Made by a program: the position numbers and the translations under genes. Below, one piece after another: positions 12,895 through 21,902 of a stretch of 32,941 bases of DNA (positions are counted from its first letter, which is position 1; each line of letters starts with the position of its first letter). This DNA comes from JADJLQ01 sp034439915 (lineage in GTDB: Bacteria; Bacteroidota; Bacteroidia; Chitinophagales; Saprospiraceae). The stretch covers positions 1 through 32,941 of the forward strand of contig JAWXBI010000211.1 in the NCBI GenBank assembly GCA_034439915.1, written 5' to 3'. Below the pieces are notes generated by a model. The model searched no databases, was not told where the DNA came from, and was given only the letters and a program-made list of their open reading frames with translations.

Positions 12895-14934
12895 TCATTC
12901 TGGCATTATTACATCCTCACCCCAAATATATTTATTAAACCATTGCCAGTTATGCCAGATCGCTGCCAGCCGTTCTTTTGGTTTGGTGATGCCGTGACCA
13001 AACCCTTTGTATACGATGAGTTTGGAAGGGACTTTGCGGTCTTGTAGTCCCCGATACAATTCATATGCATTGGGTATGGGTACCCTTTTGTCAAATTCAC
13101 CATGTTGGATCAATGTCGGAGTGGCTGCTTTGTTGATATTATTGATCGGCGAGGTTTTCAGGTAAATCGCCGGATCACTCCAGGGTGTGGCTTGCAGGTA
13201 TTGACGGGTAAATGGAGTGATGTCGGTATTGACATAATAAGTCATCCAATTGGAAATTCCTGCACCGACCGAAATGGCTTTGAAGGCATTGGTATTGGTG
13301 GTTAAAAAAGCAGAAATATACCCCCCCTGGCTCCAACCCATACAACCCATTTTCGTAGTATCCACTATTCCCATTTTTTTAACATGGTCCACCCCACTCA
13401 TCACATCCCACATATCGCCGATGCCCAGGTTGCGCACATTTAATGCCCTGAATTTTTCACCATATCCTGCAGATCCCCGGTAATTAACCCTTAATACCAT
13501 GGCTCCTTTTTCACACCATTGTATCACAGGATATACATAAGACGGAGTGGGCTCTGGCCGGTCTACGCCGGTCGGTCCGCCATGGATCAGGCAAAGCAGG
13601 GGATATTTTTTATTAGCCTGAAAATCGCGTGGTTTGATCAGGACTCCTTCTATTTCAATACCATCTTTGCTTTTCCATCGGATAACTTCATTGGTCGGAG
13701 TATTCCAGTTTTTAATCTGATGGGTAAACTGGGTGAGCTGCTGGTACTCACCGCCGGCTGGAAGGTACGATACCTCACTTAACCCATCGTATTTTCTGGC
13801 AGAAATGACATGGGCCCCGCCATCTTTGCTGAAACTGGCCCCATTGAATACATCATAAGGCATTGCTGTCTTGGTCCAGGTACGTTTAACCGGATCCATC
13901 AAATACAAGTTAGAGGTGGTCTTTTGGTTGGCGGAAAACCATATACCCTGGAGCGTCCAGTCAATGAAAAATTTATTTTCATCAAAGCCAGTACCGATTT
14001 CATTGCTTTTTGCCGTGGCCAGATCATACATAAACATTCGGTTGTTTTTATAAAAATGGGACAAGGTATCTTCTACCGAGCTGGTGTACACCAGCTGTTT
14101 ACTATCCGGTGACCATCCTTGCACAAGATCAGAGGAAGGGTTTCTTATGATGGTTTCAGAGGCCTTTGAATCTACCTTGTACAAAACGATATCGGCACGG
14201 ATCCCGCTATTAATTAAAGGATCGGGCATCCGGGTGTACGCAATATATTGCCCGTCGGGTGACCAGCGATAATCGCCAACGGTAAAAGGACCTTCCGTAA
14301 TGGCTGCGGATTTAGGCAGGGAATAACAGGGAGTTTTGACATTAGAAAGTGAATCCGCATAACAGGGATACAACCCGGCCAATTCAATGGAGTCCAGGTT
14401 AAAAGGGATCATCCATAAATGATTCATCCGGTATTCTTGTCCTTCCGTACCAAAAACTCCATATCGTTCTTTTATGCTTTTATCTTTTTTAGATTCCGGG
14501 TTGGTTTTGCTAAAAAGTATCTGACGGCCATCCGGGCTCCAGGAAAAACTGTTAACGCCTTCGGGTTCGTTGGTTATCGATATTGATTCACCTCCTGCAA
14601 CGGCCAACAGGTGGATTTGGTTTTTGTTACCTCGGTCGGCCAAAAAACCTATCCATTTACTATCCGGGCTCCACTGTGCTCCCGAACTACTTCCCTTCTG
14701 GGTCCTGGTCAATTGAAAAGGGGTTTGTCCATTTTTGGATAACCAATATTCCGAGTCGTAACTGTTTTCTTTCCAATCCGTACTGGTGGTAGCGAATAAA
14801 ACAGATTGACCATCGGGTGAAATGGAAACGGAGCCACTTTGTTTAAGGCTGATCCATTGCTCAAAAGAGATGGAAGCTTGTTGGGCCAGTGAATAGAAAG
14901 GAAGGCCTAATAAAAGCCAGAGGATTGATTTCAT
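12895..14934 (-). CDS. S9 family peptidase (dipeptidyl/acylaminoacyl peptidase type)
   Basis: The start is ATG 14934, which opens a signal peptide (MKSILWLLLGLPFYSLAQQ); a longer frame reaching to 15054 has no signal and runs into the next gene. The product is 679 residues. The N-terminal half is a WD40-like beta-propeller with repeated SPDG/SPDS motifs (SISPDGQSVLF, WSPDSKWIGF, WSPDGRQILF, WSPDGQYIAY, WSPDSKQLVY). The C-terminal alpha/beta-hydrolase has HGGPTG, the nucleophile elbow GWSQGGY (S535), the acid D615 in EFDKRVP and H647 in GFGHGIT. These enzymes trim oligopeptides after export to the periplasm. It starts 35 bases after the methyltransferase stop, so it may be read from the same promoter. 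Confidence 0.94.
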   Translation of the reverse strand: MKSILWLLLGLPFYSLAQQASISFEQWISLKQSGSVSISPDGQSVLFATTSTDWKENSYDSEYWLSKNGQTPFQLTRTQKGSSSGAQWSPDSKWIGFLADRGNKNQIHLLAVAGGESISITNEPEGVNSFSWSPDGRQILFSKTNPESKKDKSIKERYGVFGTEGQEYRMNHLWMIPFNLDSIELAGLYPCYADSLSNVKTPCYSLPKSAAITEGPFTVGDYRWSPDGQYIAYTRMPDPLINSGIRADIVLYKVDSKASETIIRNPSSDLVQGWSPDSKQLVYTSSVEDTLSHFYKNNRMFMYDLATAKSNEIGTGFDENKFFIDWTLQGIWFSANQKTTSNLYLMDPVKRTWTKTAMPYDVFNGASFSKDGGAHVISARKYDGLSEVSYLPAGGEYQQLTQFTHQIKNWNTPTNEVIRWKSKDGIEIEGVLIKPRDFQANKKYPLLCLIHGGPTGVDRPEPTPSYVYPVIQWCEKGAMVLRVNYRGSAGYGEKFRALNVRNLGIGDMWDVMSGVDHVKKMGIVDTTKMGCMGWSQGGYISAFLTTNTNAFKAISVGAGISNWMTYYVNTDITPFTRQYLQATPWSDPAIYLKTSPINNINKAATPTLIQHGEFDKRVPIPNAYELYRGLQDRKVPSKLIVYKGFGHGITKPKERLAAIWHNWQWFNKYIWGEDVIMPE

Positions 14935-14969
14935 GTTATAATGATAGATAAAATATTTTAAGTTAAGGT

Positions 14970-15602
14970 TTACGTATGCTCGATTGCAGCCTGTTTTTTT
15001 ATCAAATGGAAAAATAACTCCGTGCCTTGTCTGGAGACAAAGGAATTGTAACACCGTTCGAGTTTATGAATGTCAAATTTGTCTTTAAATAGTCTGATAT
15101 ATTCCTGTAAGCTGCCACCGAAAGGTGGACCGGGTGAATCAAAATCCCTGTCAAATAATACGCCGGCGAGGTGACCCCCTGGTGTCAGCAGTTCATACAT
15201 TTTATCCGCATAGGATTCCCTTAAACGGGGGTCACAGGCACAAAAAAAAGTTTGTTCTAGAATTAAATCATACTGTCCCTGATGATTAAAAAAATTTTCT
15301 TCAACCACTTTTACACCGGGATACCCGGCAAATTGTATATGTAGTTGACGGATCAGACTGGGTGCCAGATCCAAAATGCAGATAGATTGGAATTGTTGCT
15401 TTACAAGGTAGGTGGCTTCATGAGAATACCCACCGCCGGGAATGAGTATACGGGCAGCTTTGTCTTCCCATTGATCTATAAAAGCCTTAAGGGGTGGTGA
15501 TACCTGGCCGAGGTCCCACCGGGTTAATTGATTGTTATATAATTCATCCCAAAAATCCGGATCTGTGGATTGTATGGATTGATCTGGTACTATTTTATCC
15601 AT
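14970..15602 (-). CDS. TPMT-type SAM-dependent methyltransferase
   Basis: This 210-residue class I methyltransferase of the thiopurine S-methyltransferase (TPMT) family shows the family opening FWDELYNNQLTRWDLGQ, which is followed by the SAM-binding ILIPGGGYSHEA and the second-strand acidic residue in ICILDLAPSLI. The late TPGGHLAGVLFDRDF loop is also typical. Members methylate thiols, halides, selenium or tellurium compounds; the substrate here is not predictable. It shares a divergent intergenic region with the GH26 gene. A TACATTTG -7-like box lies 28-36 bases upstream on its strand. Confidence 0.9.
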   Translation of the reverse strand: MDKIVPDQSIQSTDPDFWDELYNNQLTRWDLGQVSPPLKAFIDQWEDKAARILIPGGGYSHEATYLVKQQFQSICILDLAPSLIRQLHIQFAGYPGVKVVEENFFNHQGQYDLILEQTFFCACDPRLRESYADKMYELLTPGGHLAGVLFDRDFDSPGPPFGGSLQEYIRLFKDKFDIHKLERCYNSFVSRQGTELFFHLIKKQAAIEHT

Positions 15603-15630
15603 CCTTTTAAGTTATTTTTCCTTATGCAAA

Positions 15631-15638
15631 CAAATGTA
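15631..15638 (-). promoter_or_regulatory. -7-like box (TACATTTG) upstream of the TPMT gene
   Basis: The minus strand reads TACATTTG, matching TAnnTTTG, about 30 bases before the ATG at 15602. No good -33 TTTG is seen at standard spacing. Confidence 0.4.
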
Positions 15639-15712
15639 CGTGTTGCCAGCTTTAATTCTGTCATTCAGCGTACATTGGCTGGCAGTAGTATTCAACAAGG
15701 TCAAATCACTCG

Positions 15713-16861
15713 ATGGTATCCGGAGGCTTGCTTAATAGAGGAATTATATTAAGCGGTAAACTCAAACGTTTATTGCTGTTCCTTGTATTGCCTTATGTTG
15801 TCTTTTCCCAGGTGGATAAAAAAGCCACCAAAGAGACCAAACTGCTCTACCAAAATTTATTTAACCTGAGTCAAAAAGGGGTGATGTTTGGCCACCAGGA
15901 TGCTTTGGCTTATGGCCTAAATGCAGACCTTACCCGTTGGATTGGCGGGATCCATAAATCGGATGTCAAAACACTAACAGGAGAACATCCGGGGGTGGTA
16001 GGTCATGACCTGGGACACCTGGAACTGGATAAACCGCAAAACCTAGATGAAGTCCCATTTAATACTATGCGGCAGTCGATCCAGGCTGTTTATACTTACG
16101 GGGGAGTCAATACATTGAGCTGGCATCCCAACAATCCACTCGATTTATCTAAAACCACCTGGGATAAGATGGACTTTACCATCCGGAGGATACTGGAGGA
16201 TAAAAAAAATCTCAAATCCTATAAAAAAACGTTAACCAAACTGGCGGATTTTTTTAAAAGCCTAAGGGGGCCGGACAACGAATTGATTCCGGTAATTTTC
16301 CGTCCATATCATGAACACACCGGGAGCTGGTTTTGGTGGGGTGCGGACCATTGTACCCCGGAAGAGTACAAAACCTTTTGGCAAATGACAGTAAATTATC
16401 TGGTTCGAAAAAAGAAAGTCCATAATCTGTTGTTTGCCTACTCTACCGACAATTTCAGAAGTGAACAACATTATCTGGAACGTTATCCCGGGGACGGATA
16501 TATTGACTTATTGGGTTTTGATACCTATCATCGGAATGCACCCCAATCGGATTCGGCTTTCATAGCCAACTCAAAACGTATGGTGGCTACCATAAAAAAA
16601 ATAGGAAAAGAAAAAAATAAACTTTTCGCAATTACAGAAACCGGCCTGGAAAAAATAACGGAGACCGATTGGTGGACCCGTGTTTTATACTCGATCATAC
16701 AAGACACCGGATTGAGTTATGTGCTGGTATGGCGCAATGGCCGTCCGGATCATTTTTATGCTCCTTTTGAGGGACAAAGCAGTACAGGGGATTTTAAAAC
16801 CTTTTTTGATTATCCTGCGACACTCTTTGAAAAGGATGTAATTAATTTGTATAAACCCTGA
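15713..16861 (+). CDS. GH26 beta-mannanase / mannobiose-releasing hydrolase
   Basis: This 382-residue glycoside hydrolase family 26 enzyme has a signal peptide after a short polar head (KLKRLLLFLVLPYVVFSQ, residues ~16-33). The acid/base Glu is E201 in FRPYHEHTGSWFWWG and the nucleophile E309 in FAITETGLEK, both in their family contexts. It is essentially a single-domain enzyme with no CBM. GH26 members cut beta-1,4-mannan; in the comparable Bacteroides fragilis cluster the enzyme releases mannobiose. The next two genes process mannobiose, so the same product is likely here. The start at 15713 is the first ATG; a GGAGG six bases into the gene could instead serve an in-frame TTG at 15728. Confidence 0.93.
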   Translation: MVSGGLLNRGIILSGKLKRLLLFLVLPYVVFSQVDKKATKETKLLYQNLFNLSQKGVMFGHQDALAYGLNADLTRWIGGIHKSDVKTLTGEHPGVVGHDLGHLELDKPQNLDEVPFNTMRQSIQAVYTYGGVNTLSWHPNNPLDLSKTTWDKMDFTIRRILEDKKNLKSYKKTLTKLADFFKSLRGPDNELIPVIFRPYHEHTGSWFWWGADHCTPEEYKTFWQMTVNYLVRKKKVHNLLFAYSTDNFRSEQHYLERYPGDGYIDLLGFDTYHRNAPQSDSAFIANSKRMVATIKKIGKEKNKLFAITETGLEKITETDWWTRVLYSIIQDTGLSYVLVWRNGRPDHFYAPFEGQSSTGDFKTFFDYPATLFEKDVINLYKP

Positions 16862-16923
16862 TGAAAGCGAATATAGCAAGCTTAATCCGGGACCAGGAAT
16901 GTAGAATAAATTAAAAAAAGTAT

Positions 16924-18096
16924 ATGAATTATAGTGAACGGCTAGCAGCGTTAAAAGCTGAAAAAGAAAAACTGCTTACCCGCTCAAATGATAAAATTAT
17001 TCCCGGTAACGGAATATTTCATAAGTATGTTTATCCTGTTCTAACGGCAGAACATGTCCCGCTCAACTGGGAATACGATCTGAATCCGGAGTCTAATCCT
17101 TACCTGATGAAACGATTTCCGATCAATGCGACTTTTAACGCGGGGGCCATGAAATGGAAAAATAAATATATCCTGGTTGTGCGGGTGGAAGGGGCAGACC
17201 GGAAATCTTTTTTTGCCATCGCTGAAAGCCCAAACGGAATCAGTGATTTCAGGTTTTGGGACCATCCGATCACGATGCCGGAGACCGAAGATCCGGATGT
17301 CAACGTTTATGACATGAGACTGACCGCACATGAAGACGGATGGATCTATGGTATATTTTGTTCGGAGCGAAAAGATCCGGCAGCCAAACATGGCGACGAA
17401 TCATCAGCTATTGCCCAGGCCGGGATTGCACGAACCAAAGACCTGGTGTCCTGGGAAAGGTTACCCGATCTGGTCTCTCCTTCACCTCAACAACGCAATG
17501 TCGTTTTACATCCGGAGTGGGTCGACGGCCACTATTTATTGTACACCCGTCCGCAGGATGGCTTCATTGAAGCAGGGACCGGAGGTGGTATAGGATATGG
17601 GGTTAGTACTTCAATGAGTCCGGCAATCGTAAACCAGGAATATATCCTCGATAAAAAAAAATACCATACGGTCTACGAAGTAAAAAACGGTCAGGGCCCT
17701 GCCCCCATAAAAACACCAGAAGGATGGTTGCATCTGGCGCACGGGGTGCGCAATACGGCTGCCGGTTTGCGTTATGTCTTGTATTTATTTCTTACCGGCC
17801 TAAAGGAACCTACCCGTATCCTGCACAAACCGGCAGGTTATTTCCTCGCCCCTGAGGGAAGTGAACGTATCGGTGATGTAAATAATGTGGCTTTCTCCAA
17901 TGGATGGATCGCGGATGAGGATGGGAAAATCTTTATTTATTACGGATCTTCAGATACCCGCATGCAGGTCGCCACAAGTACCATGGATCAATTGCTGGAT
18001 TATGTAACGAATACCAGCGCGGATGGATACCGTTCCGCTGCTTCGGTAAAAACATTGAACGCCATCATAGATCGTAACCTGGCCCTGCAGCAATAA
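16924..18096 (+). CDS. GH130 4-O-beta-D-mannosyl-D-glucose phosphorylase
   Basis: This 390-residue GH130 (subfamily 1) phosphorylase has no signal peptide, so it is cytosolic. The catalytic Asp is D130 in DVNVYDMRLT, one position from the Asp131 I recall for the B. fragilis enzyme. Other blades match well (NATFNAGAMKW, VLHPEWVDGHYLLYTRPQDG, YYGSSDTRMQVATSTMDQLL). The reaction is mannosyl-beta-1,4-glucose + phosphate to mannose 1-phosphate + glucose (EC 2.4.1.281). Its substrate is made by the epimerase encoded nine bases downstream; the mannanase gene is 62 bases upstream. The three genes form one pathway and probably one operon. Confidence 0.93.
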   Translation: MNYSERLAALKAEKEKLLTRSNDKIIPGNGIFHKYVYPVLTAEHVPLNWEYDLNPESNPYLMKRFPINATFNAGAMKWKNKYILVVRVEGADRKSFFAIAESPNGISDFRFWDHPITMPETEDPDVNVYDMRLTAHEDGWIYGIFCSERKDPAAKHGDESSAIAQAGIARTKDLVSWERLPDLVSPSPQQRNVVLHPEWVDGHYLLYTRPQDGFIEAGTGGGIGYGVSTSMSPAIVNQEYILDKKKYHTVYEVKNGQGPAPIKTPEGWLHLAHGVRNTAAGLRYVLYLFLTGLKEPTRILHKPAGYFLAPEGSERIGDVNNVAFSNGWIADEDGKIFIYYGSSDTRMQVATSTMDQLLDYVTNTSADGYRSAASVKTLNAIIDRNLALQQ

Positions 18097-18105
18097 AAAA
18101 CAGGA

Positions 18106-19305
18106 ATGGAATACACCCTTCAACGGTTAAAAGAAGAAATTGAACCGGAAGTTCATCGCATTTTAAACTGGTGGCGTACTTATTCTCCCGATAGAATTTA
18201 TGGCGGATTTGCCGGTGAAATTAACCAGTCAAACCAACCGATTGCTGAAGCCCATAAAGGGAGTGTCCTGAATGCACGCATCCTGTGGACTTTTTCTGCT
18301 GCCTACGGAGAGTTTAAAAATGAGGAAGACAAACAACTAGCCGTCCGGGCTTATGAATATATCGCGCAAAAATTTTATGATACAACGTATTCAGGGGTCT
18401 TTTGGTCTTTAAATCCGGACGGAACAATACAGAATGACCGGAAACAAATTTATGCCCTGGCATTTACTATTTATGGGTTGTCAGAATATTATAAAATTTC
18501 TCAAGAGGCAACAGCACTGCAAATGGCTATCGATTTGTTTTATACGATTGAACGCTACAGTTATGATCCGGAGGAAGGGGGATATTTTGAAGCATTTACC
18601 AGGGAGTGGAAATTATTGGATGACTTGAGGCTTAGTGATAAGGACCGCAATGACCCCAAGACCATGAATACCCACCTCCATATCATTGAGGCGTATGCCA
18701 ACTTATATACGGTATGGAAAGATCCTCAATTGTTAATGGAGTTAACCGGTTTGCTGGATATTTTTGAAAAATATATAATCAATAAAAAAACCGGTCATCT
18801 GGATTTGTTTTTTGACCGCCATTGGCAGTCCACCTCACAGCGTATTTCCTATGGACATGATATAGAAGCTGCCTGGCTCCTTCATTATTGTGCTGCTCAG
18901 GCCGGGAATCCATCATTGGCAGAATCCTGGAAAAAACATGCCCTTAGGATTACTGCCGCTGCTGCCGAGGGTATCCAGCCCGATGGCAGTTTTATTCATG
19001 AATTTGAAGCCCTGACCGGCCACCGGGACCATCACCGGGAATGGTGGGTCAGCGCAGAAGGTATGGTCGGCTTTTTACATGCTTATCAACTCAGCAGGGA
19101 CGAGGACTATCTGGACAAGGTATTCCGACTATGGAAATTTACCCGGACCCATTTGATCGACTATGTTCAGGGTGAATGGAAATGGGGGGTCCTGGACGAT
19201 TATGCTGGTATGGACAATTATAAAATGGGTTTTTGGAAATGCCCTTATCACAATGTGAGGGCTTGTATGGAAGTCAGGAGGCGAATTGTTGAATTGAATT
19301 GTTGA
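18106..19305 (+). CDS. Cellobiose 2-epimerase (AGE family)
   Basis: This 399-residue (alpha/alpha)6-barrel epimerase has key histidines H192 (MNTHLHIIEAY), H251 (ISYGHDIEAAWLL) and H382 (CPYHNVRA). Their spacing is the same as for H200, H259 and H390, which I recall for the Rhodothermus marinus enzyme. Other family motifs are WWRTYSPDRIYGGF and HREWWVSAEGMVGF. It epimerises the reducing-end sugar of beta-1,4 disaccharides (EC 5.1.3.11), turning mannobiose into mannosyl-glucose for the GH130 phosphorylase. It is cytosolic, with no signal. The terminal bases run into an ATTGTTGAATTG repeat and a perfect palindrome. Confidence 0.94.
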   Translation: MEYTLQRLKEEIEPEVHRILNWWRTYSPDRIYGGFAGEINQSNQPIAEAHKGSVLNARILWTFSAAYGEFKNEEDKQLAVRAYEYIAQKFYDTTYSGVFWSLNPDGTIQNDRKQIYALAFTIYGLSEYYKISQEATALQMAIDLFYTIERYSYDPEEGGYFEAFTREWKLLDDLRLSDKDRNDPKTMNTHLHIIEAYANLYTVWKDPQLLMELTGLLDIFEKYIINKKTGHLDLFFDRHWQSTSQRISYGHDIEAAWLLHYCAAQAGNPSLAESWKKHALRITAAAAEGIQPDGSFIHEFEALTGHRDHHREWWVSAEGMVGFLHAYQLSRDEDYLDKVFRLWKFTRTHLIDYVQGEWKWGVLDDYAGMDNYKMGFWKCPYHNVRACMEVRRRIVELNC

Positions 19306-19322
19306 TCCGATAGCTATCGGAT
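19305..19322. terminator. Perfect 18-bp palindrome after the mannan operon
   Basis: ATCCGATAGCTATCGGAT is its own reverse complement, beginning at the last base of the epimerase stop. It is flanked on both sides by ATTGTTGAATTG-type repeats. It could end the mannan operon or be a dispersed intergenic repeat; no T run follows. Confidence 0.35.
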
Positions 19323-19333
19323 TGTTGAATTGT

Positions 19334-19342
19334 TATCTTTGC
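19334..19342 (+). promoter_or_regulatory. Bacteroidota-type -7 promoter box for thrA
   Basis: TATCTTTGC matches TAnnTTTGc exactly, 67-75 bases before the thrA ATG. A CCCC/GGGG hairpin (19344-19356) follows in the leader. The leader is too short and holds no run of Thr or Ile codons, so classical attenuation is not indicated. Confidence 0.55.
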
Positions 19343-19409
19343 GCCCCTTATTGGGGTCCTTTCCCAAAAACAAAAAAGGTATTACAATCGACAATCGTTT
19401 CTTAAAAAA

Positions 19410-21902
19410 ATGCGAGTATTAAAATTTGGAGGTTCGAGCGTAGGTAAACCGGACCGGATTTTATCCGTCATCGGAATCTTAATCGACTATACCGAAAAAA
19501 AAATCCCGTACACGGTGGTTTTTTCGGCTTTCAGTGGGGTCACCGATTCGCTGATCAAAATGGCTCACGCTGCTGCCAAAGGAGATGAGAGTTATATCGG
19601 GCTATGGTCAATTTTTCACGACAGGCATTTACAAGCTATCGAAGAGTTGATTCAGGACTCTTCGCATAAAACCTTAATTATCCATGATTTTATGGAAATG
19701 TCCCATACCCTTAAAAATCTGTTACAAGGTACGTATTTGGTGATGGAAGCTTCACCCAGGACGATGGATTATGTCCTTAGTTTTGGAGAAAGAGCTTCTT
19801 GTATGATCATCACCCAGGCCATGAATCAAAGGGGCCTCCTGGCGGAATATACAGATGCGAGGGATATCATCAAGACCGATAAAAATTTTGGTGCTGCCCG
19901 GGTAGATTATGCCTTGAGTTACAAATTGATTAAAAAGAAATTCAGGTCCTCTAAAAAAATAAAAGTGGTAACCGGATTCATTGCCAGTGCCAAAGGAGGA
20001 TTGACCACGACCCTGGGCAGGGGTGGTTCTGATTATACCGCCTCTTTACTTGGAGCGGGCCTGAAAGCGGACTGTATTGAGATCTGGACGGATGTGGACG
20101 GGGTTTTGACCGCGGATCCCAAGATGGTAGATAAAGCATTTACCATTCCAAGATTATCTTATATAGAGGCGATGGAAATGTCCCATTTTGGGGCTAAAGT
20201 GATCTACCCCCCTACCATTAAACCAGCCATGGACCTGGGGATACCTATTGCCATTAAAAATACTTTCAACCCGGGTTTTCCAGGGTCGCTCATCACCAAA
20301 GAAAAGGTAAAACACCCTTACCCGGTGACCGGTATATCTTCTATCAATAAGGTTTCATTATTGACCTTACAGGGCAGTGGATTATTTGGTGTTCCGGGAG
20401 TAGCCGCTAAGGTATTTGAAGCCCTGGCAGACCAGCAGGTCAATGTCATGTTGATCACCCAGGGATCATCAGAATCATCCATCAGTTTTGCCGTTAGACC
20501 GGAGGATGGATTGTCAGCGAAGCAAGGGGTCGATCAGGCCTTTGCCCATGAAATTGAAGCCTTAACCGTCGAGCCGGTAATCATTGAAACTGATCTTTCC
20601 GTAGTGGCCCTGATTGGAGAAAATATGCGATATACCCCAGGCATTGCCGGTCGTATGTTCAGGTCATTAGGTAAAAACGGTGTGAATGTAGTAGCCATTG
20701 CACAAGGTTCTTCCGAACTCAATATTTCTGCAGTAATCAATAAAGCGGATGAAGCCAAAGCCCTTAATGCTTTGCACGAAGGATTATTTTTATCTGAAAC
20801 CAAAGTCCTGCATTTGTTCATTGTTGGCAGTGGTTTGATCGGAGGTACCCTGATCAAACAAATCAAAGCCCAATCTGCATATCTGTTAAAATCAAAACAT
20901 CTTGAAATCAAAATCGTAGGCCTGGCAAACAGCCGCAAAATGATCTTCAATGAAAAAGGCCTTAAACCGGAAACCTGGCAAGAGGAACTGATGAATCAGG
21001 GCAAACCAATGAAGTTGGCCCGGTTTATTGAACAAATGAAAAGCCTGAACCTGTCCAATTCCATCTTTATCGACAATACCGCCTCAGAAGCGGTGGCCTC
21101 CGTATATGACAAAATCCTGGACGGCAGTATCAGTATCAGCACACCCAATAAAGTCGCTGCTTCCAGCAAATATTCCAAATACAAAAAGCTGAAAGAAATA
21201 GCCGACAAAAGAGGTGTTCAATTTCAATATGAGACTAATGTCGGGGCCGGATTACCAGTATTATCGACCTTAAAAAACCTGATGATATCCGGAGATTGTA
21301 TCCTTAAAATCGAAGGAGTATTATCCGGTTCGCTTTCTTATATCTTTAATAAATTCACTGCGGGTATCCGTTTTTCTGATCTGGTAAAAGAAGCCAAGGC
21401 CAAAGGGTATACCGAACCCGATCCCCGGGACGATCTATCGCTCAAAGACATCAGTCGTAAAATCTGTATTCTCGCCAGGGAAGCAGGATATCCTGTGGAA
21501 TTGGAAGACGTAAGCCTTGAAAAAATCTTATCGGACCAGGCCTTAAAAGCCAGGTCGGTGGAAGATTTTATTAAAGTATTGGAAAAGGATGACGACCGGT
21601 ATACCAGACTCATCCTGGAAGCGGAGGCCAACCAATGTAAGATCCGGGTAATAGCCAAAGTAGAGGCATTGTCTGGCGATCAATCCAAATGCAAAGTATC
21701 CGTCGGGCTTCAACAAGTAAGTCCGGACAATCCATTTTATCAACTTGCAGGGAGCGACAATATGTTTGTATTCACTACGGAACGATACCTGGAACGGCCA
21801 TTGGTCGTGCGGGGGCCTGGTGCGGGGGCAGAAGTGACCGCTGCCGGTGTATTTGCGGAAATTGTAACTATAGGAGATTATTTGTCAGGCTATGGTTATT
21901 GA
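19410..21902 (+). CDS. thrA: Bifunctional aspartate kinase / homoserine dehydrogenase I
   Basis: This 830-residue fusion has a normal length for the family. The aspartate kinase part (about 1-300) opens with VLKFGGSSVG and has the GRGGSDYTA site near 203-211. Two ACT regulatory domains follow (motifs NVMLITQGSSESSISFAV and NVVAIAQGSSELNISAVI). Homoserine dehydrogenase begins near 470 with the Rossmann motif IVGSGLIGGTL and continues with SIFIDNTASEAVA and the catalytic-region PRDDLS. It catalyses the first and third steps from aspartate to threonine/methionine, and ThrA ACT domains usually give threonine feedback inhibition. Its stop lies 11 bases past the thrB start, an overlap implying coupled translation. 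Confidence 0.96.
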   Translation: MRVLKFGGSSVGKPDRILSVIGILIDYTEKKIPYTVVFSAFSGVTDSLIKMAHAAAKGDESYIGLWSIFHDRHLQAIEELIQDSSHKTLIIHDFMEMSHTLKNLLQGTYLVMEASPRTMDYVLSFGERASCMIITQAMNQRGLLAEYTDARDIIKTDKNFGAARVDYALSYKLIKKKFRSSKKIKVVTGFIASAKGGLTTTLGRGGSDYTASLLGAGLKADCIEIWTDVDGVLTADPKMVDKAFTIPRLSYIEAMEMSHFGAKVIYPPTIKPAMDLGIPIAIKNTFNPGFPGSLITKEKVKHPYPVTGISSINKVSLLTLQGSGLFGVPGVAAKVFEALADQQVNVMLITQGSSESSISFAVRPEDGLSAKQGVDQAFAHEIEALTVEPVIIETDLSVVALIGENMRYTPGIAGRMFRSLGKNGVNVVAIAQGSSELNISAVINKADEAKALNALHEGLFLSETKVLHLFIVGSGLIGGTLIKQIKAQSAYLLKSKHLEIKIVGLANSRKMIFNEKGLKPETWQEELMNQGKPMKLARFIEQMKSLNLSNSIFIDNTASEAVASVYDKILDGSISISTPNKVAASSKYSKYKKLKEIADKRGVQFQYETNVGAGLPVLSTLKNLMISGDCILKIEGVLSGSLSYIFNKFTAGIRFSDLVKEAKAKGYTEPDPRDDLSLKDISRKICILAREAGYPVELEDVSLEKILSDQALKARSVEDFIKVLEKDDDRYTRLILEAEANQCKIRVIAKVEALSGDQSKCKVSVGLQQVSPDNPFYQLAGSDNMFVFTTERYLERPLVVRGPGAGAEVTAAGVFAEIVTIGDYLSGYGY

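Noticed and set aside
14935..15054. Upstream extension of the S9 peptidase frame to 15054
   Set aside because: It would overlap the methyltransferase gene and hide a clear signal peptide beginning at 14934.
15640..15700. GGCAGTAGTATTC before the GH26 gene as a fifth copy of the recurring motif
   Set aside because: Only the short GGCAGTAG part matches; the palindromic core and the TTRRRY hexamer are missing.
19344..19409. Threonine attenuator or riboswitch in the thrA leader
   Set aside because: The leader is about 65 bases with only one 4-bp GC hairpin and no Thr/Ile-rich leader peptide.
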